Shown: piece by piece, positions 1 through 7,956 of the stretch
How the letters are laid out: every line of letters begins with the position of its first letter
Numbering within the stretch: the stretch's first letter is position 1
From: Clostridia bacterium
GTDB taxonomy: Bacteria > Bacillota > Clostridia > UMGS1810
DNA: 12,753 nt
Reading direction: 5' to 3'
NCBI GenBank assembly: GCA_017549745.1
Contig: JAFYUA010000020.1
Location: 1-12,753, forward strand
Notes under the pieces: generated by a model
Told to the model about the DNA's origin: nothing
The model's input: only the letters and a program-made list of their open reading frames with translations
Database searches by the model: none
Made by a program: the position numbers and the translations under genes

Positions 1-604
1 GGCCTAACGCATGGGTTGGGTAGTTGTCACAATTTCGTGCAGCATATTCCTCAATGCGGTAAGTATTTAATTCAGCATAAGGAGTTGGCATGCCAGATAA
101 ATCGCTTCTGCGCAAATCGTGCATATATGCGCCAGTGCAGTGAACAATTTCCCCAAATAGCCCCTCCTTTGCCATACGAAGAGCCATAAGCTCTTTTCTT
201 CCATAATTGCAATTTTCGAGCATCATGCAATCCTTGCCTGTTTCTTCATAAGCATCTACAAGACGGAAACAGTCACTTATGTCGTATACTCCTCCAACCT
301 CAATGCCAACATATTTCCCTGATTTCATGGCTGCAACCGACATTTCAACATGAACTGCCCAGGCTGCCGAAATAATAACTGCATCTATTTCCTCGCAGTT
401 TATAACATCGTGCCAGTCGGTTGTTCCTCTGACGGTTACATTTTTTTCATTCAAAAAATGTTCTTGTATGGAAGTGATTTTCTCTTGAAGCAAATCACAA
501 ACCATAATAATTTCCACATCTTCCATTTCTCCAAAGATTTTTTTCGCCAAATGGGCACCTCTATTTCCAAGTCCTATAACACCCAGTTTGATTTTATTTT
601 TCAT
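1..604 (-). CDS. GH109-like Gfo/Idh/MocA family oxidoreductase/glycosidase (N-terminal part)
   Basis: Seen: an open frame from ATG at 604 running off the left edge, 201 codons visible, with SD AAGGTGG eight bases upstream. Residues 8-16 carry the Rossmann fingerprint GVIGLGNRG for a dinucleotide. Residues 81-105 (W82, H85, M88, EVGG 102-105), the MMLENCNYG stretch at 127-135 and YPTH at 195-198 match the pattern I know from GH109 enzymes (NAD-dependent alpha-N-acetylgalactosaminidases) better than ordinary Gfo/Idh/MocA dehydrogenases. In GH109 the Glu of the LEN motif and the Tyr and His of YPTH lie at the active site; here these are E130, Y195 and H198. Family members are about 400-470 residues, so half is missing beyond the window. 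No signal peptide is seen, so it is probably cytoplasmic. Inference: it removes a capping HexNAc, or oxidises and reduces a sugar, in the locus to its right. The 85-base gap to the next gene holds a TATAAT but no good -35, so co-transcription with that gene is possible. Confidence 0.82.
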   Translation of the reverse strand, partial: MKNKIKLGVIGLGNRGAHLAKKIFGEMEDVEIIMVCDLLQEKITSIQEHFLNEKNVTVRGTTDWHDVINCEEIDAVIISAAWAVHVEMSVAAMKSGKYVGIEVGGVYDISDCFRLVDAYEETGKDCMMLENCNYGRKELMALRMAKEGLFGEIVHCTGAYMHDLRRSDLSGMPTPYAELNTYRIEEYAARNCDNYPTHALG

Positions 605-689
605 TATTAAAACCACCTTTCAAAAACGATTATAATGAGATCATTCCTTGATTTTTAAATAAGTACTCCGCTATATTGATAATGTGATA

Positions 690-1478
690 TCATCTGTTTA
701 TGTATCCAGATCCCACATGGAAAACTGCTCCATCGCACATAAGCTCTTTCACTTTTTTTGCCAATCCAGATTTAGCATCTAGATTTTTTACGTCATCCCT
801 GTTTATGTTTTCACCGAAAACATAATGCAAAATAGAATCACTTTCAATTTGCTCTTCTATGGTAAATAATTTTTGAAATTTTACAATGTTACTGTTTTCA
901 CCAAGGATGTCTACCAATTCTTCTCCTAAAAGCCATGAATGACAAATAAATTTTTCCCAATGATATTCGGGATAAAAACGAGAAAAAAAATCTCTTGCAA
1001 AATCGAAGGATTTTATACATTCTTTACTATCCAAAGGCTCTCCGGCAGGAATGTGACATGCTATAACATTATTTTGATTTTCGTTTTTCTGACATCTATA
1101 ATGTTTTGCTAAACAAAATTGCAGTCTTCCAAGTCTAAATATTTTTGCGCTCAAAATTTCACGCATCCATACTAATTGTCCAAGATGTAATTCCCCCTTG
1201 ATTTTTGACCATATATCAAGCCAATATATGAAATCTTGAAGAGTATCAAAAAGTATTTTTTTCCCTATACCAATTTCATTATATATTTTTTCCGTTTCTT
1301 CGCAGAAATAAAGGAAATACAGAAAATTCTTTTTCCCGTCTTCGCAGTTTATGTCGTATGTCTCAAGTTTGGCATCAGGATCAATTTCATATGTTTCCAA
1401 AGCCTTATAAAACTCCTCATCATAGCTGTTTGAGAAGCCTATTTTTCCATACCATTTTTGGATAATTTCTGTGACCAT
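690..1478 (-). CDS. acyltransferase-domain protein (NAT_N + GNAT-like C-terminal)
   Basis: I place the start at ATG 1478 (262 aa) because AGGAG lies seven bases upstream; an ATG at 1484 sits too close to the SD, and the longer frame to 1511 has no SD. The C-terminal half has the signature of the GNAT-like C-terminal family (acyltransferase domain-containing proteins of Firmicutes): LGRLQF at 116-121, HIPAGEPLD at 142-150, an FFSRFYPEY stretch at 164-172, CHSWLL at 179-184 and SNIVKFQ at 196-202. The N-terminal about 110 residues correspond to the small alpha/beta domain usually paired with it. No membrane segment or signal peptide is visible. Family members occur next to glycoside-degradation genes, but their substrate is not established; sugar or cofactor acylation is a guess. 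It sits between the AraC gene at 1707 and the GH109-like gene, with its own candidate promoter overlapping a dyad. Confidence 0.8.
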   Translation of the reverse strand: MVTEIIQKWYGKIGFSNSYDEEFYKALETYEIDPDAKLETYDINCEDGKKNFLYFLYFCEETEKIYNEIGIGKKILFDTLQDFIYWLDIWSKIKGELHLGQLVWMREILSAKIFRLGRLQFCLAKHYRCQKNENQNNVIACHIPAGEPLDSKECIKSFDFARDFFSRFYPEYHWEKFICHSWLLGEELVDILGENSNIVKFQKLFTIEEQIESDSILHYVFGENINRDDVKNLDAKSGLAKKVKELMCDGAVFHVGSGYINR

Positions 1479-1522
1479 AACCATGCTCCTTATAAATCTG
1501 AATAATATCACATATTTATATT

Positions 1523-1554
1523 ATAATGTTACATTATCAAAATTAATTTATCAA
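1523..1554 (-). promoter_or_regulatory. candidate promoter with overlapping dyad upstream of the acyltransferase gene
   Basis: On the minus strand TTGATA (1554-1549) lies 17 bases from TAACAT (1531-1526). A perfect 15-base dyad, ATAATGTAACATTAT with a central unpaired A (1523-1537), covers the -10 box. The dyad is a plausible repressor operator. The -10 is weak, and a TATAAT four bases further downstream has no matching -35, so the exact promoter is uncertain. Confidence 0.4.
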
Positions 1555-1610
1555 CAACATTTATATAACAAAAAATATATTATTTTCCACAAAAGCCTTG
1601 AAGTGACATA

Positions 1611-1675
1611 AAAAATACCCCATAAATTTTGAACAGATACGTCAAATATACCTATCCAAAATATGGAGTATTTTT
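1611..1675 (-). terminator. long hairpin with U-tract, probable terminator of the araC-type gene at 1707
   Basis: The arms are 1611-1639 and 1649-1675 with a 9-base loop (1640-1648). On the minus-strand RNA this makes 27 pairs, of which four are G-U wobbles, with a 2-base bulge (1625-1626). The 3' arm ends in a run of U (1615-1610). On the plus strand the same four positions are C/A mismatches, so the structure is intact only in leftward transcripts. It starts 32 bases after the stop of the AraC-family gene. The stem is much longer than a usual intrinsic terminator and could also derive from a short mobile repeat. Confidence 0.72.
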
Positions 1676-1706
1676 ATAAGAAATATGGCAATCGATTTCA
1701 TTTTCG

Positions 1707-2603
1707 TCAATAAATATCTCTGTTGGCTTGAAGAGGTTTATTGATGTTTTTTTTATATTCTCTGGGGGCAATCCCTGTTTTTTTCCGAAACACCTTAGAA
1801 AAATAATACGGATTACTAAAATTCAGAGTGGCTGATATATACATTATAGAGTGTTCGGTTTCACGAAGCAGTTTACATGCTTCATCAATTTTTAAGCCGT
1901 GATAATACTCTATGATTGACTGACCGCTGTATTCTTTGAATTTTTTACATATAAGAGAACGACTGTAGCTGAATTTTGAACATAATTTGTCAAGCGTAAT
2001 ATTTTCATAAATGTTATCGGTAAGATATGTGCATATATCTTTGCAAAGGCTATCAGCCAATTCTTTTTTATTGGCAAATACCTTGACTTCCTTTTGAGCA
2101 CATTGTTCACGGAGAATACTTACCAGGAGAATTTCGAGCCACGCTTTATACATCTGAGTGCCTCCGATAGGCGCATCCGATTTCAGGGAAGCGCAAGTGA
2201 GGTTGTTTTCGGATGATACTTTAAATGTCCGTAAACCTTCTTCTATCAAAGAGTCCATAATAGTTTTTAAAGACGGTGTAAGGCTTGTTTTATAGTTATA
2301 GAATAACTCCATAGCTTTTGAAGTGGTAACAAAAGAAACAAAAACTATTTCCACATCGGATGAATTGGCTTTTTGAGTGGAATGCGGCTTGTTAGGTTGA
2401 TAAAAGAGTATGTCATTTTCACAAAGGTGTATTTTGGTTCCGTTTACGACCTCATAAACATCCCCTTTTACAACATATGCAAACTCCCAAAAATCATGGG
2501 ACTCCTCATTAAAAGGAATGTCTCCAACCAATTTCTCATAGTTGAAAAGTATAATTTTTTTTACGCAGATTATATTTTCAAAATACGAACCAAGATATGC
2601 CAT
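1707..2603 (-). CDS. AraC-family transcriptional regulator (cupin + HTH)
   Basis: The start is set at ATG 2603 (298 aa), preceded by AAGGTGG at 5-6 bases; the longer frame to 2633 lacks an SD. Residues 36-78 form a cupin-type ligand domain with HDFWEFAYVVKG (36-47) and QPNKPHSTQK (69-78), the usual first and second beta-barrel motifs of sugar-responsive AraC proteins. Residues about 198-285 hold two helix-turn-helix units: DKLCSKFSYSRSLICKKFKE (205-224), then YISATLNFSNPYYFSKVFRK (255-274) followed by TGIAPREYKK, the classic C-terminal AraC signature. It is probably a cytoplasmic one-component sensor of a sugar released by the locus. It has a strong own promoter (2665-2694) and a downstream hairpin, so it can be a single transcript between the operon to its right and the acyltransferase gene to its left. 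Confidence 0.93.
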   Translation of the reverse strand: MAYLGSYFENIICVKKIILFNYEKLVGDIPFNEESHDFWEFAYVVKGDVYEVVNGTKIHLCENDILFYQPNKPHSTQKANSSDVEIVFVSFVTTSKAMELFYNYKTSLTPSLKTIMDSLIEEGLRTFKVSSENNLTCASLKSDAPIGGTQMYKAWLEILLVSILREQCAQKEVKVFANKKELADSLCKDICTYLTDNIYENITLDKLCSKFSYSRSLICKKFKEYSGQSIIEYYHGLKIDEACKLLRETEHSIMYISATLNFSNPYYFSKVFRKKTGIAPREYKKNINKPLQANRDIY

Positions 2604-2664
2604 GTTTACCACCTTTTTCGCAAAAAAATACACACAGAAAAGACGATTACAAAATTATGTATCA

Positions 2665-2694
2665 ATTATATCATATGATTCACAAAAAAGTCAA
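2665..2694 (-). promoter_or_regulatory. promoter of the AraC-type gene at 1707
   Basis: On the minus strand TTGACT (2694-2689) is separated by 18 bases from a consensus TATAAT (2670-2665), about 60 bases before the start codon. A 10-base perfect palindrome ATCATATGAT (2670-2679) lies in the spacer against the -10 and could be an operator, perhaps for autoregulation. Confidence 0.72.
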
Positions 2695-2759
2695 CGATAT
2701 AAATTTTCCACTACTATAGTGTATAACAGATATTAACTAGTCAAATCTTCTGAATGACT

Positions 2760-3809
2760 TTAAATGTCGATGCATCCGATAACATCTGCCAACGCTTTTG
2801 CCATAGAAGCAAAACCAAAGTCAGTCGGATGGCAATTGTCTACCGTTCCACACTCTTTGCATAGTTCTGTCAATTTCTTGCCATCTATAAAGTATACATT
2901 TTTATCCCCTGCCGAAACTGCATTTAAGTATGTAGTCTCAATTATTTCTTTCCTTGTTTTTTCCTCTTGTGTCAAAAAATATTTTGGCCGAGACATTATT
3001 ATTATCGGCAAATGAGGTTTTTTCTCCCTGACTGCCTTAAACATTTTTTCATGAGTTTGTGCAAGATGTTCAACAGTTGGTGCATTATAATCATAATCAT
3101 AAACAAAAACAGACATATCTAAGTTTTTGATATATTCTATCATCTCATCTTCGGCCTTAGCACTTCCTGAAAAACCAAGATTTATATAATCATAATTAAA
3201 CTCCCTGGATAAAATTGCCTCATAAGCCATACCGGGCCTTGACGCACATCCGCCCTGGGTTATCGACGAGCCATAATATACAATGGGCTTTGTGTTTCCA
3301 TATGGTTTGGCTTCTTCCAAAAGAGCTGTTCCCTGCAATCCTATATACAATTCATTAACATTTGAATACAACGGAAAATTGATTGTTATTTCTCTTCGTT
3401 CTTTTTCACCGAATTCGAAAAGACTCTCATATCCGTCACTTATATCATACGGAGGCATAAATGTATTTACATAACAATTATCGACATACAAATCAAACCC
3501 TGCAGAACCCGTCAGTGCGAAATGAGGCATTTTCCCTAACCCGTCCATTTTAGACTGAATCGCTATATAGAGGCTGTCTGTAACAAACCTTACTCTTCCG
3601 CCGGCGGTATTTGTATGCAGTCGATATACTCCTTCGCTGACTTTTCGGGCTATGTTATCGGGCATTCGTCTGTATTTATCATTTTCTTTGAAAACCCCAT
3701 AAATTTTAAAAGGAGACTCATCAATTTTATAAAATCGAATATCGTTTTTTTCTATTTGGGTTTCAACCTTAAAATTATCATCAATCTTCGATATATCAAA
3801 AAAACTCAT
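2760..3809 (-). CDS. GxDLY-SGNH carbohydrate esterase/hydrolase
   Basis: This is a 349-residue protein with two domains. The N-terminal about 165 residues are a beta-rich jelly-roll-like domain containing GFDLY (104-108), the name-giving motif of GxDLY. The C-terminal part is an SGNH hydrolase (Lipase_GDSL_3 type): YYGSSITQGG at 178-187 with nucleophile Ser182, NLGFSGSA at 210-217 for the oxyanion Gly, DYNAP at 240-244 with Asn242, and DNCHPTDFG at 324-332 giving Asp324 and His327. Family knowledge: these enzymes remove acetyl or other acyl groups from sugars; sialate and xyloglucan acetylesterases are relatives. There is no signal peptide, so it acts on an imported sugar. It is the last gene of the operon, 31 bases after the YhcH-like gene. 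SD GGAGG lies about 12 bases before the ATG, a rather long spacing. The exact substrate is not readable. Confidence 0.9.
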   Translation of the reverse strand: MSFFDISKIDDNFKVETQIEKNDIRFYKIDESPFKIYGVFKENDKYRRMPDNIARKVSEGVYRLHTNTAGGRVRFVTDSLYIAIQSKMDGLGKMPHFALTGSAGFDLYVDNCYVNTFMPPYDISDGYESLFEFGEKERREITINFPLYSNVNELYIGLQGTALLEEAKPYGNTKPIVYYGSSITQGGCASRPGMAYEAILSREFNYDYINLGFSGSAKAEDEMIEYIKNLDMSVFVYDYDYNAPTVEHLAQTHEKMFKAVREKKPHLPIIIMSRPKYFLTQEEKTRKEIIETTYLNAVSAGDKNVYFIDGKKLTELCKECGTVDNCHPTDFGFASMAKALADVIGCIDI

Positions 3810-3840
3810 TTAATTTATATCCCTCCATAAAAATCTAAAA

Positions 3841-4305
3841 TCAGCGCATAAATTTATCTTTAATTTTTACAACTGCTTTTTTAATGTTTTTGGCACTACC
3901 AACGCACATGGCAGGAGCATGTGCGTCTTCAGGAAACACAATGCAAAAGTCTCCCTTCCCAAGAACAACCTTGCTCATATCTCCGTTCAAAAGCAGATAA
4001 TCCTGCTGAGCATCGTATTCGGTAACCTGCACAAGCGAGTCGATATCAGCATAGCCGATTGCCTCAAAACCTTCTATACAATAGTGAATGTCAAGATAAT
4101 CCCTGTGTGCTTCGAGCTTTTTGGGTTCGCCGTCGGGGGTGTGGTCAGAGGTTTTTATAACAGATACATTCGCCTTGAAGCCATCACCTTTAACAGAACC
4201 TGTATCGAAAGTTTCATTAAGAGTTTTCAAAAATTCAAATGCTTTCTCAAAGCTTGGATTGATGCCATAATATCTCTGTGCATCTTTGATATTTGCTACT
4301 ATCAT
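3841..4305 (-). CDS. YhcH/YjgK/YiaL (DUF386) family protein, likely sugar anomerase
   Basis: A 154-residue cupin-fold protein of the usual family length (about 150). Diagnostic features are KLEAHRDYLDIHYCIEGFEAIG (63-84, with E65, H67, D72, H74, E81) and FPEDAHAP (124-131, with H129), which together form the metal site of the family. E. coli YhcH (NanQ) accelerates anomerisation of sialic acid, and other members act on related sugar acids. SD AAGGAG is eight bases before the ATG. It lies 22 bases after the aldo/keto reductase gene and upstream of the esterase. Its presence together with a lyase-family aldolase is typical of sialic-acid or similar keto-sugar clusters, but NanE and NanK are not in the window. 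Cytoplasmic. Confidence 0.92.
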   Translation of the reverse strand: MIVANIKDAQRYYGINPSFEKAFEFLKTLNETFDTGSVKGDGFKANVSVIKTSDHTPDGEPKKLEAHRDYLDIHYCIEGFEAIGYADIDSLVQVTEYDAQQDYLLLNGDMSKVVLGKGDFCIVFPEDAHAPAMCVGSAKNIKKAVVKIKDKFMR

Positions 4306-4327
4306 CTTTATTACTCCTTGCAGTTTC

Positions 4328-5248
4328 TTATTTATTCCATTCCCACGGTCTAATTACAACCGGTTCAACCTCTTGTGATATTTCCATAATCCTATCGACA
4401 ACACTCTGAGAAAGAAGTGGCATATTGAAAAGCGACAAGCTGTCCTCAAGTTGAGATGGTGTCTCGCATCCAAGAACCAGAGAGGTTATGCCCTGTATGG
4501 CACGCATGTATGATAATGCGAGCGCAGCCATGCTGAGATTATTGTCTGCTGCAAGAGCGTGGAGCTTGTCAAGAGCAGGCTTTGCAGATTGTAATATTGG
4601 TGGCAGTGTATTGGTATTCATAAAGAAAAGACCTTGAAGATACACACTTCTCACATACACAGCTATTCCGGAGTCAGAAAGTTCTTTGATTTTGCCGTTT
4701 TTTATCTCTGCATTATCGAACATGTTGGCGGGAATCTGCACACTGTCGAAAATTTCAGGGTCGGTTAACTCTATCATCTTGGATTTATCTGAAAAAGAAA
4801 TTCCAACACTGTTTACCAGTCCCTCCGATTTGAGCTCTTTGAGAGCATCGATTAGAAATTGACCATATGTATCCAGATAATTCTCCGAATGGAGCAAAAC
4901 CAAAGGAAGCTTTTCTACGCCCATAACCTCAGCAGAATCTTTAACTTTGGCAAAAAGGCTGTCTTTTATTTCAGATGTGGTCTCGTTTTCAAACTCAACC
5001 TTGGTTATGAGCGTTTTTTCAACGCATTTCCCTTTGAAAAAATCGCCCAGAACCGCCTCGCTCCTGCCATAACCTTTGGCTGTGTCAAATGATATTATAC
5101 CACCATTTATTGCAGTTTGTAATATGTCAGCTGCTTGTTTATCTGATGGCATGCCGTATTTGTTATTGATGCCATAGGGTATACCAAGTTGAACTGTACC
5201 AAGAGTGAGCTCTGATATTTTATATCCGTTTTTTTCTGTAACTTTCAT
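4328..5248 (-). CDS. aldo/keto reductase
   Basis: The start is placed at ATG 5248 (306 aa), nine bases after AGGAG, rather than the ATG at 5257 that touches the SD. The catalytic tetrad is complete: Asp55 and Tyr60 in FDTAKGYGRSE, Lys83 in LITKVEF, His120 in LVLLHSE. The family fold is also seen in the LTLGTVQLGIPYG start (15-26), the SVGISF strand (147-152) and the SLVLGCETPSQLED NADPH-binding tail (256-269). The enzyme reduces or oxidises a carbonyl with NAD(P)H. It follows the SDR gene by 12 bases, with its SD beginning inside the SDR stop codon, indicating tight coupling. Inference: SDR and AKR carry out sequential redox steps on the sugar, or reduce an aldehyde made by the aldolase. The substrate is unknown. 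Confidence 0.93.
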   Translation of the reverse strand: MKVTEKNGYKISELTLGTVQLGIPYGINNKYGMPSDKQAADILQTAINGGIISFDTAKGYGRSEAVLGDFFKGKCVEKTLITKVEFENETTSEIKDSLFAKVKDSAEVMGVEKLPLVLLHSENYLDTYGQFLIDALKELKSEGLVNSVGISFSDKSKMIELTDPEIFDSVQIPANMFDNAEIKNGKIKELSDSGIAVYVRSVYLQGLFFMNTNTLPPILQSAKPALDKLHALAADNNLSMAALALSYMRAIQGITSLVLGCETPSQLEDSLSLFNMPLLSQSVVDRIMEISQEVEPVVIRPWEWNK

Positions 5249-5260
5249 AAGTATCATCTC

Positions 5261-6049
5261 CTATTTTGCACTATATCCGCCATCGAGAGGTATGATTGCG
5301 CCAGTCATGTATGCAGAAGCTTCACTTGCAAGATACACTATAAGTCCTTTTACATCGGTATCATTTGCCATTCTGCCAAGCATTGTGCTTTTGTTGTATC
5401 TTTCGACAAAGAGCTCGTCCTGAGTGCCATCGAAAAGTCCTCCAAGCTCTATGCAATTGGCTCTTATACCGAATCTGCCATAGTGACCTGCCAAAAACTT
5501 TGTGTAGTTGGTAATACCACCTTTATGGAAAAAGTAGTCTGCGAGAGCTCCGTTTTTGTTCATCTGAGTACCTTCGTAAAGGTTATAGTCAGGACCCAGA
5601 ATACCCATGTACGATCCGATATTTATAACAGAGCCACAGCCAGCTTTTGCCATACGATCGCAAAAAGCACGGGATATTACAAAGAGACCGGTAGCATTTG
5701 CATGCATACTCCGTTCAAAATTTACGGCAGTGTCGGTATAGCCATTCATACAGCGGAGTACGGCATTATTTACCAAAACATCAACCTTGCCCTCAATAGC
5801 ATAAATATCTTCGCAAAGTTTTAATATGCTTTTTTCATCTTCCAGGTCAAATTCCATCACATTGATTTTATAGCCTTGTTCTATGAGGCCGCTGAGCTTT
5901 GCAAGGTTATTTTGTCGATTTCTGGACGCAACATATACCGCGGCGCCAGCCTGGGCAAGAGCAGAAACTATCTGATAACCATACAGACCTGCTCCGCCGC
6001 TGACAACTGCAACCTTGCCGTTTAAATCAAACATTTTCAATACATTCAT
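5261..6049 (-). CDS. SDR-family NAD(P)-dependent oxidoreductase
   Basis: 262 residues, the classical SDR length. The cofactor loop is SGGAGLYG (17-24), in place of the standard TGxxxGIG; NNA is at 94-96. Asn118, Ser146 in NIGSYMG, and Tyr172-x3-Lys176 form the catalytic tetrad. An unusually long insertion between Ser146 and Tyr172 (25 residues, with GPDYNLYEGTQMN at 152-164) and the tail GRMANDTDVKGLIVYLASE resemble the PtmA-like subgroup found near sugar-acid genes. SD AGGAG is eight bases before the ATG. It follows the unknown gene by 15 bases. Likely role: oxidation or reduction of a sugar or keto-sugar hydroxyl in the cytoplasm. The subgroup is inferred from memory of motif shape, not alignment. 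Confidence 0.93.
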   Translation of the reverse strand: MNVLKMFDLNGKVAVVSGGAGLYGYQIVSALAQAGAAVYVASRNRQNNLAKLSGLIEQGYKINVMEFDLEDEKSILKLCEDIYAIEGKVDVLVNNAVLRCMNGYTDTAVNFERSMHANATGLFVISRAFCDRMAKAGCGSVINIGSYMGILGPDYNLYEGTQMNKNGALADYFFHKGGITNYTKFLAGHYGRFGIRANCIELGGLFDGTQDELFVERYNKSTMLGRMANDTDVKGLIVYLASEASAYMTGAIIPLDGGYSAK

Positions 6050-6064
6050 ATGAAATACTCCTAT

Positions 6065-7015
6065 CTATTTTTTAAAAAAGCTGAATTTGGTGCCGCCGTC
6101 TTCATTGTAATATTCAAGTTCAAAAGTAATACCGCAAGCATCGCCAATAGCCGCATACAAAGTGCGGGTTTGCTCAATGTAGTATTTTGACGGTGCCTGA
6201 CCGAGTGAAAGCATATACTCTATAACCGGACTTTTGGAAATATTGACTGAAAGCTCATTCTCACAAAGCTGCATATCCAATACATGGCTTGATTCTTCAA
6301 TTTCATAAATTTGCTCTATCCATTCCTTTAATGCAACAAGCCCGCGTTTTTTTATGTCGTCTATCTGAGGCGAATAGAATTGCACTGTATAATCTTTCAA
6401 AAAATCAACAACAGCATCATCGCCAAATTTGTCACCGCAATATTTGAGAGCCAGATCCCCTAAAAGATGAAAGTCACGATGCAGATATTTATTGTCTTCC
6501 GCTTTTATGTCTATGATTGTCTGTGTAGAGTCAGGCTTAGTGTAGTCACAATCGGGACGATTGCCCTTTTCATACAGAATAGAAAAACATTCAGCATTGT
6601 CTATTTTGGAATGGTCCCGTTCATATACGATACCATATTTCTCAAGTACTCTCGAATATATAACCTTGCAATGCTCGCAATAGTCATAGTATGGCTCCAC
6701 ATGTTCTAAAGAATTGAGCATACCCCTCGACGGACAGTGGCGCATATGATTGTAACTGAATCTTTTGTTGTAATCATGAATCATCAAAATATCGCAAGCT
6801 TCTTCGGTGAGAGTGTGATTCCAGTAGTTGATGGCACCTTCAAAGCCGCCGTCTCGTTCAACAAAAGAGATGAGGCTGTTTGGGTTGCTTTTATCACCAA
6901 TACTGTTGTCAGATATGTAACACCAATACTCCATAACCGCATCGTGACCGCCTCTTTTTTCAAGATATTTAAAAAATTCACTATAGAGAGGTATAAATTG
7001 AGTACATGATATCAT
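6065..7015 (-). CDS. uncharacterised cysteine-rich protein, distantly ATC-hydrolase-like
   Basis: I do not firmly recognise this 316-residue protein. It has no signal peptide or membrane segment and eleven cysteines (4, 32, 74, 94, 113, 116, 143, 156, 193, 251, 294). Notable spots are HCP (93-95), CEHC (113-116) and RPDCDY (153-158) with aromatic residues around them. The order C..C, then a hydrophobic helix, then a -CDY- about 40 residues on recalls L-2-amino-thiazoline-4-carboxylate hydrolase-like proteins, but the match is weak. The stretches GGHDAVMEYW (22-31) and FGDDAVVDFL (197-206) suggest a duplicated helical unit, so the protein may be two related halves. SD AAAGGAG is seven bases before the ATG and overlaps the stop of the aldolase gene. 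Second gene of the operon, so a role in the same pathway is likely; no function is claimed. Confidence 0.85.
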   Translation of the reverse strand: MISCTQFIPLYSEFFKYLEKRGGHDAVMEYWCYISDNSIGDKSNPNSLISFVERDGGFEGAINYWNHTLTEEACDILMIHDYNKRFSYNHMRHCPSRGMLNSLEHVEPYYDYCEHCKVIYSRVLEKYGIVYERDHSKIDNAECFSILYEKGNRPDCDYTKPDSTQTIIDIKAEDNKYLHRDFHLLGDLALKYCGDKFGDDAVVDFLKDYTVQFYSPQIDDIKKRGLVALKEWIEQIYEIEESSHVLDMQLCENELSVNISKSPVIEYMLSLGQAPSKYYIEQTRTLYAAIGDACGITFELEYYNEDGGTKFSFFKK

Positions 7016-7027
7016 AGTTTTTCTCCT

Positions 7028-7906
7028 TTAGATTTCGCCAATTTGTTTCATTGTATCAGTCAAGACTTTTTTGGATTCATTGGTTATGGGCAGGCAGTAA
7101 TCCTGATGAAAGCCACCTTCGCAACCAAGCTGATTCATGCAATAGGTAAACGAATACATAAGACCGTGAGCAATCATAGTGTCACGAAGAAGCAGAATAT
7201 TATCAAGATATTTGCGAGCCAATGCATAATCACCTAATTTAATGCAATCAAACATTTTTCTGCCGTTATGCGGAGTGCATGAAAACATACCGTCGAGATT
7301 TTTGCCAATTCCCATCATATTTGCATAATCGAAAGAGTCGAGACCACTATAGAAACATTCAAAATCGCCATTAGGATATTTTCTGCCGATTGCCTGAATC
7401 ATTTCCCAATCGGCAGTTTTGATGCCTTTGATGTTGGGGTGATTTATAATCTTGTCAATTACGGGAAGAGTAATCTTTGTTTTGGTTACAACCGCAAGGT
7501 CATAGAGATACAAAGGATACGGAGATGCATCCGCAATTGATGTGAACCAGTTAACCATCTGAGGGGTGTCCAACACCGCATAATAAGGCGTTGTAAGGAC
7601 AACGCCGTCAATTTTGGCATTTCCTATCATATCAATTTTTTCTTTCACCTTTACTATGGAATTGTCCATAATACCAACAAAAAGAGGAAGTCTACCATTA
7701 ACTTCGTCTGCCGCAACGCGAACAATATCGGCATAGGCAGAGTTTTTTATGTATGCTTCGATGCCCATACTGCCCATGAGAAGAAGACCCGATGCTCCTG
7801 CATCAATTTGCTGATTGATGTGATTGCGAAGAGATGCTTCAACAAGGTTGCCGTTTTCATCTAAAGGAGTGCCAAGGGCTGTGTAAAATCCGTTTTCAAA
7901 ATTCAT
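7028..7906 (-). CDS. dihydrodipicolinate synthase / N-acetylneuraminate lyase family aldolase
   Basis: The start is ATG 7906 (292 aa), six bases after GGAG; the upstream TTG at 7918 would place the SD inside the gene. This is a class I TIM-barrel aldolase. Tyr135 in YLYDLAV and Schiff-base Lys163 in GIKTADW are in place, and the N-terminal ALGTPLD (10-16) is typical. The phosphate/carboxylate loop reads GSMGIE (45-50) in place of GTTGE or GSTGE, so the alpha-keto-acid binding site differs from DapA and NanA. The C-terminal part (CMNQLGCEGGF, 256-266) is also not that of DapA. Expected chemistry is reversible cleavage of a 2-keto-3-deoxy sugar acid to pyruvate plus an aldehyde. It is the first gene of the leftward operon, directly behind its promoter and facing an AraC gene, so it is likely controlled by that regulator. 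Confidence 0.9.
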   Translation of the reverse strand: MNFENGFYTALGTPLDENGNLVEASLRNHINQQIDAGASGLLLMGSMGIEAYIKNSAYADIVRVAADEVNGRLPLFVGIMDNSIVKVKEKIDMIGNAKIDGVVLTTPYYAVLDTPQMVNWFTSIADASPYPLYLYDLAVVTKTKITLPVIDKIINHPNIKGIKTADWEMIQAIGRKYPNGDFECFYSGLDSFDYANMMGIGKNLDGMFSCTPHNGRKMFDCIKLGDYALARKYLDNILLLRDTMIAHGLMYSFTYCMNQLGCEGGFHQDYCLPITNESKKVLTDTMKQIGEI

Positions 7907-7920
7907 TTTAGTCTCCAATC

Positions 7921-7936
7921 TGCTGTGTTTCCAGCA
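7921..7936 (-). other. small hairpin in the operon leader
   Basis: TGCTG and CAGCA arms enclose a 6-base loop, immediately upstream of the GGAG of the aldolase gene. A 5-bp stem could modulate ribosome access but may be chance. Confidence 0.25.
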
Positions 7937-7956
7937 ATTTATTTTAAACTATAGTT

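Noticed and set aside
1..604. NanOx/YjhC-type oxidoreductase for 2,7-anhydro-Neu5Ac
   Set aside because: The LEN...Y and YPTH motifs point to the GH109 branch; only the general Gfo/Idh/MocA fold is shared.
2700..2759. Intrinsic terminator after the esterase gene
   Set aside because: Only a 5-bp CACTA/TAGTG stem with a 3-base loop and no proper U-run; read-through into the AraC gene cannot be excluded.
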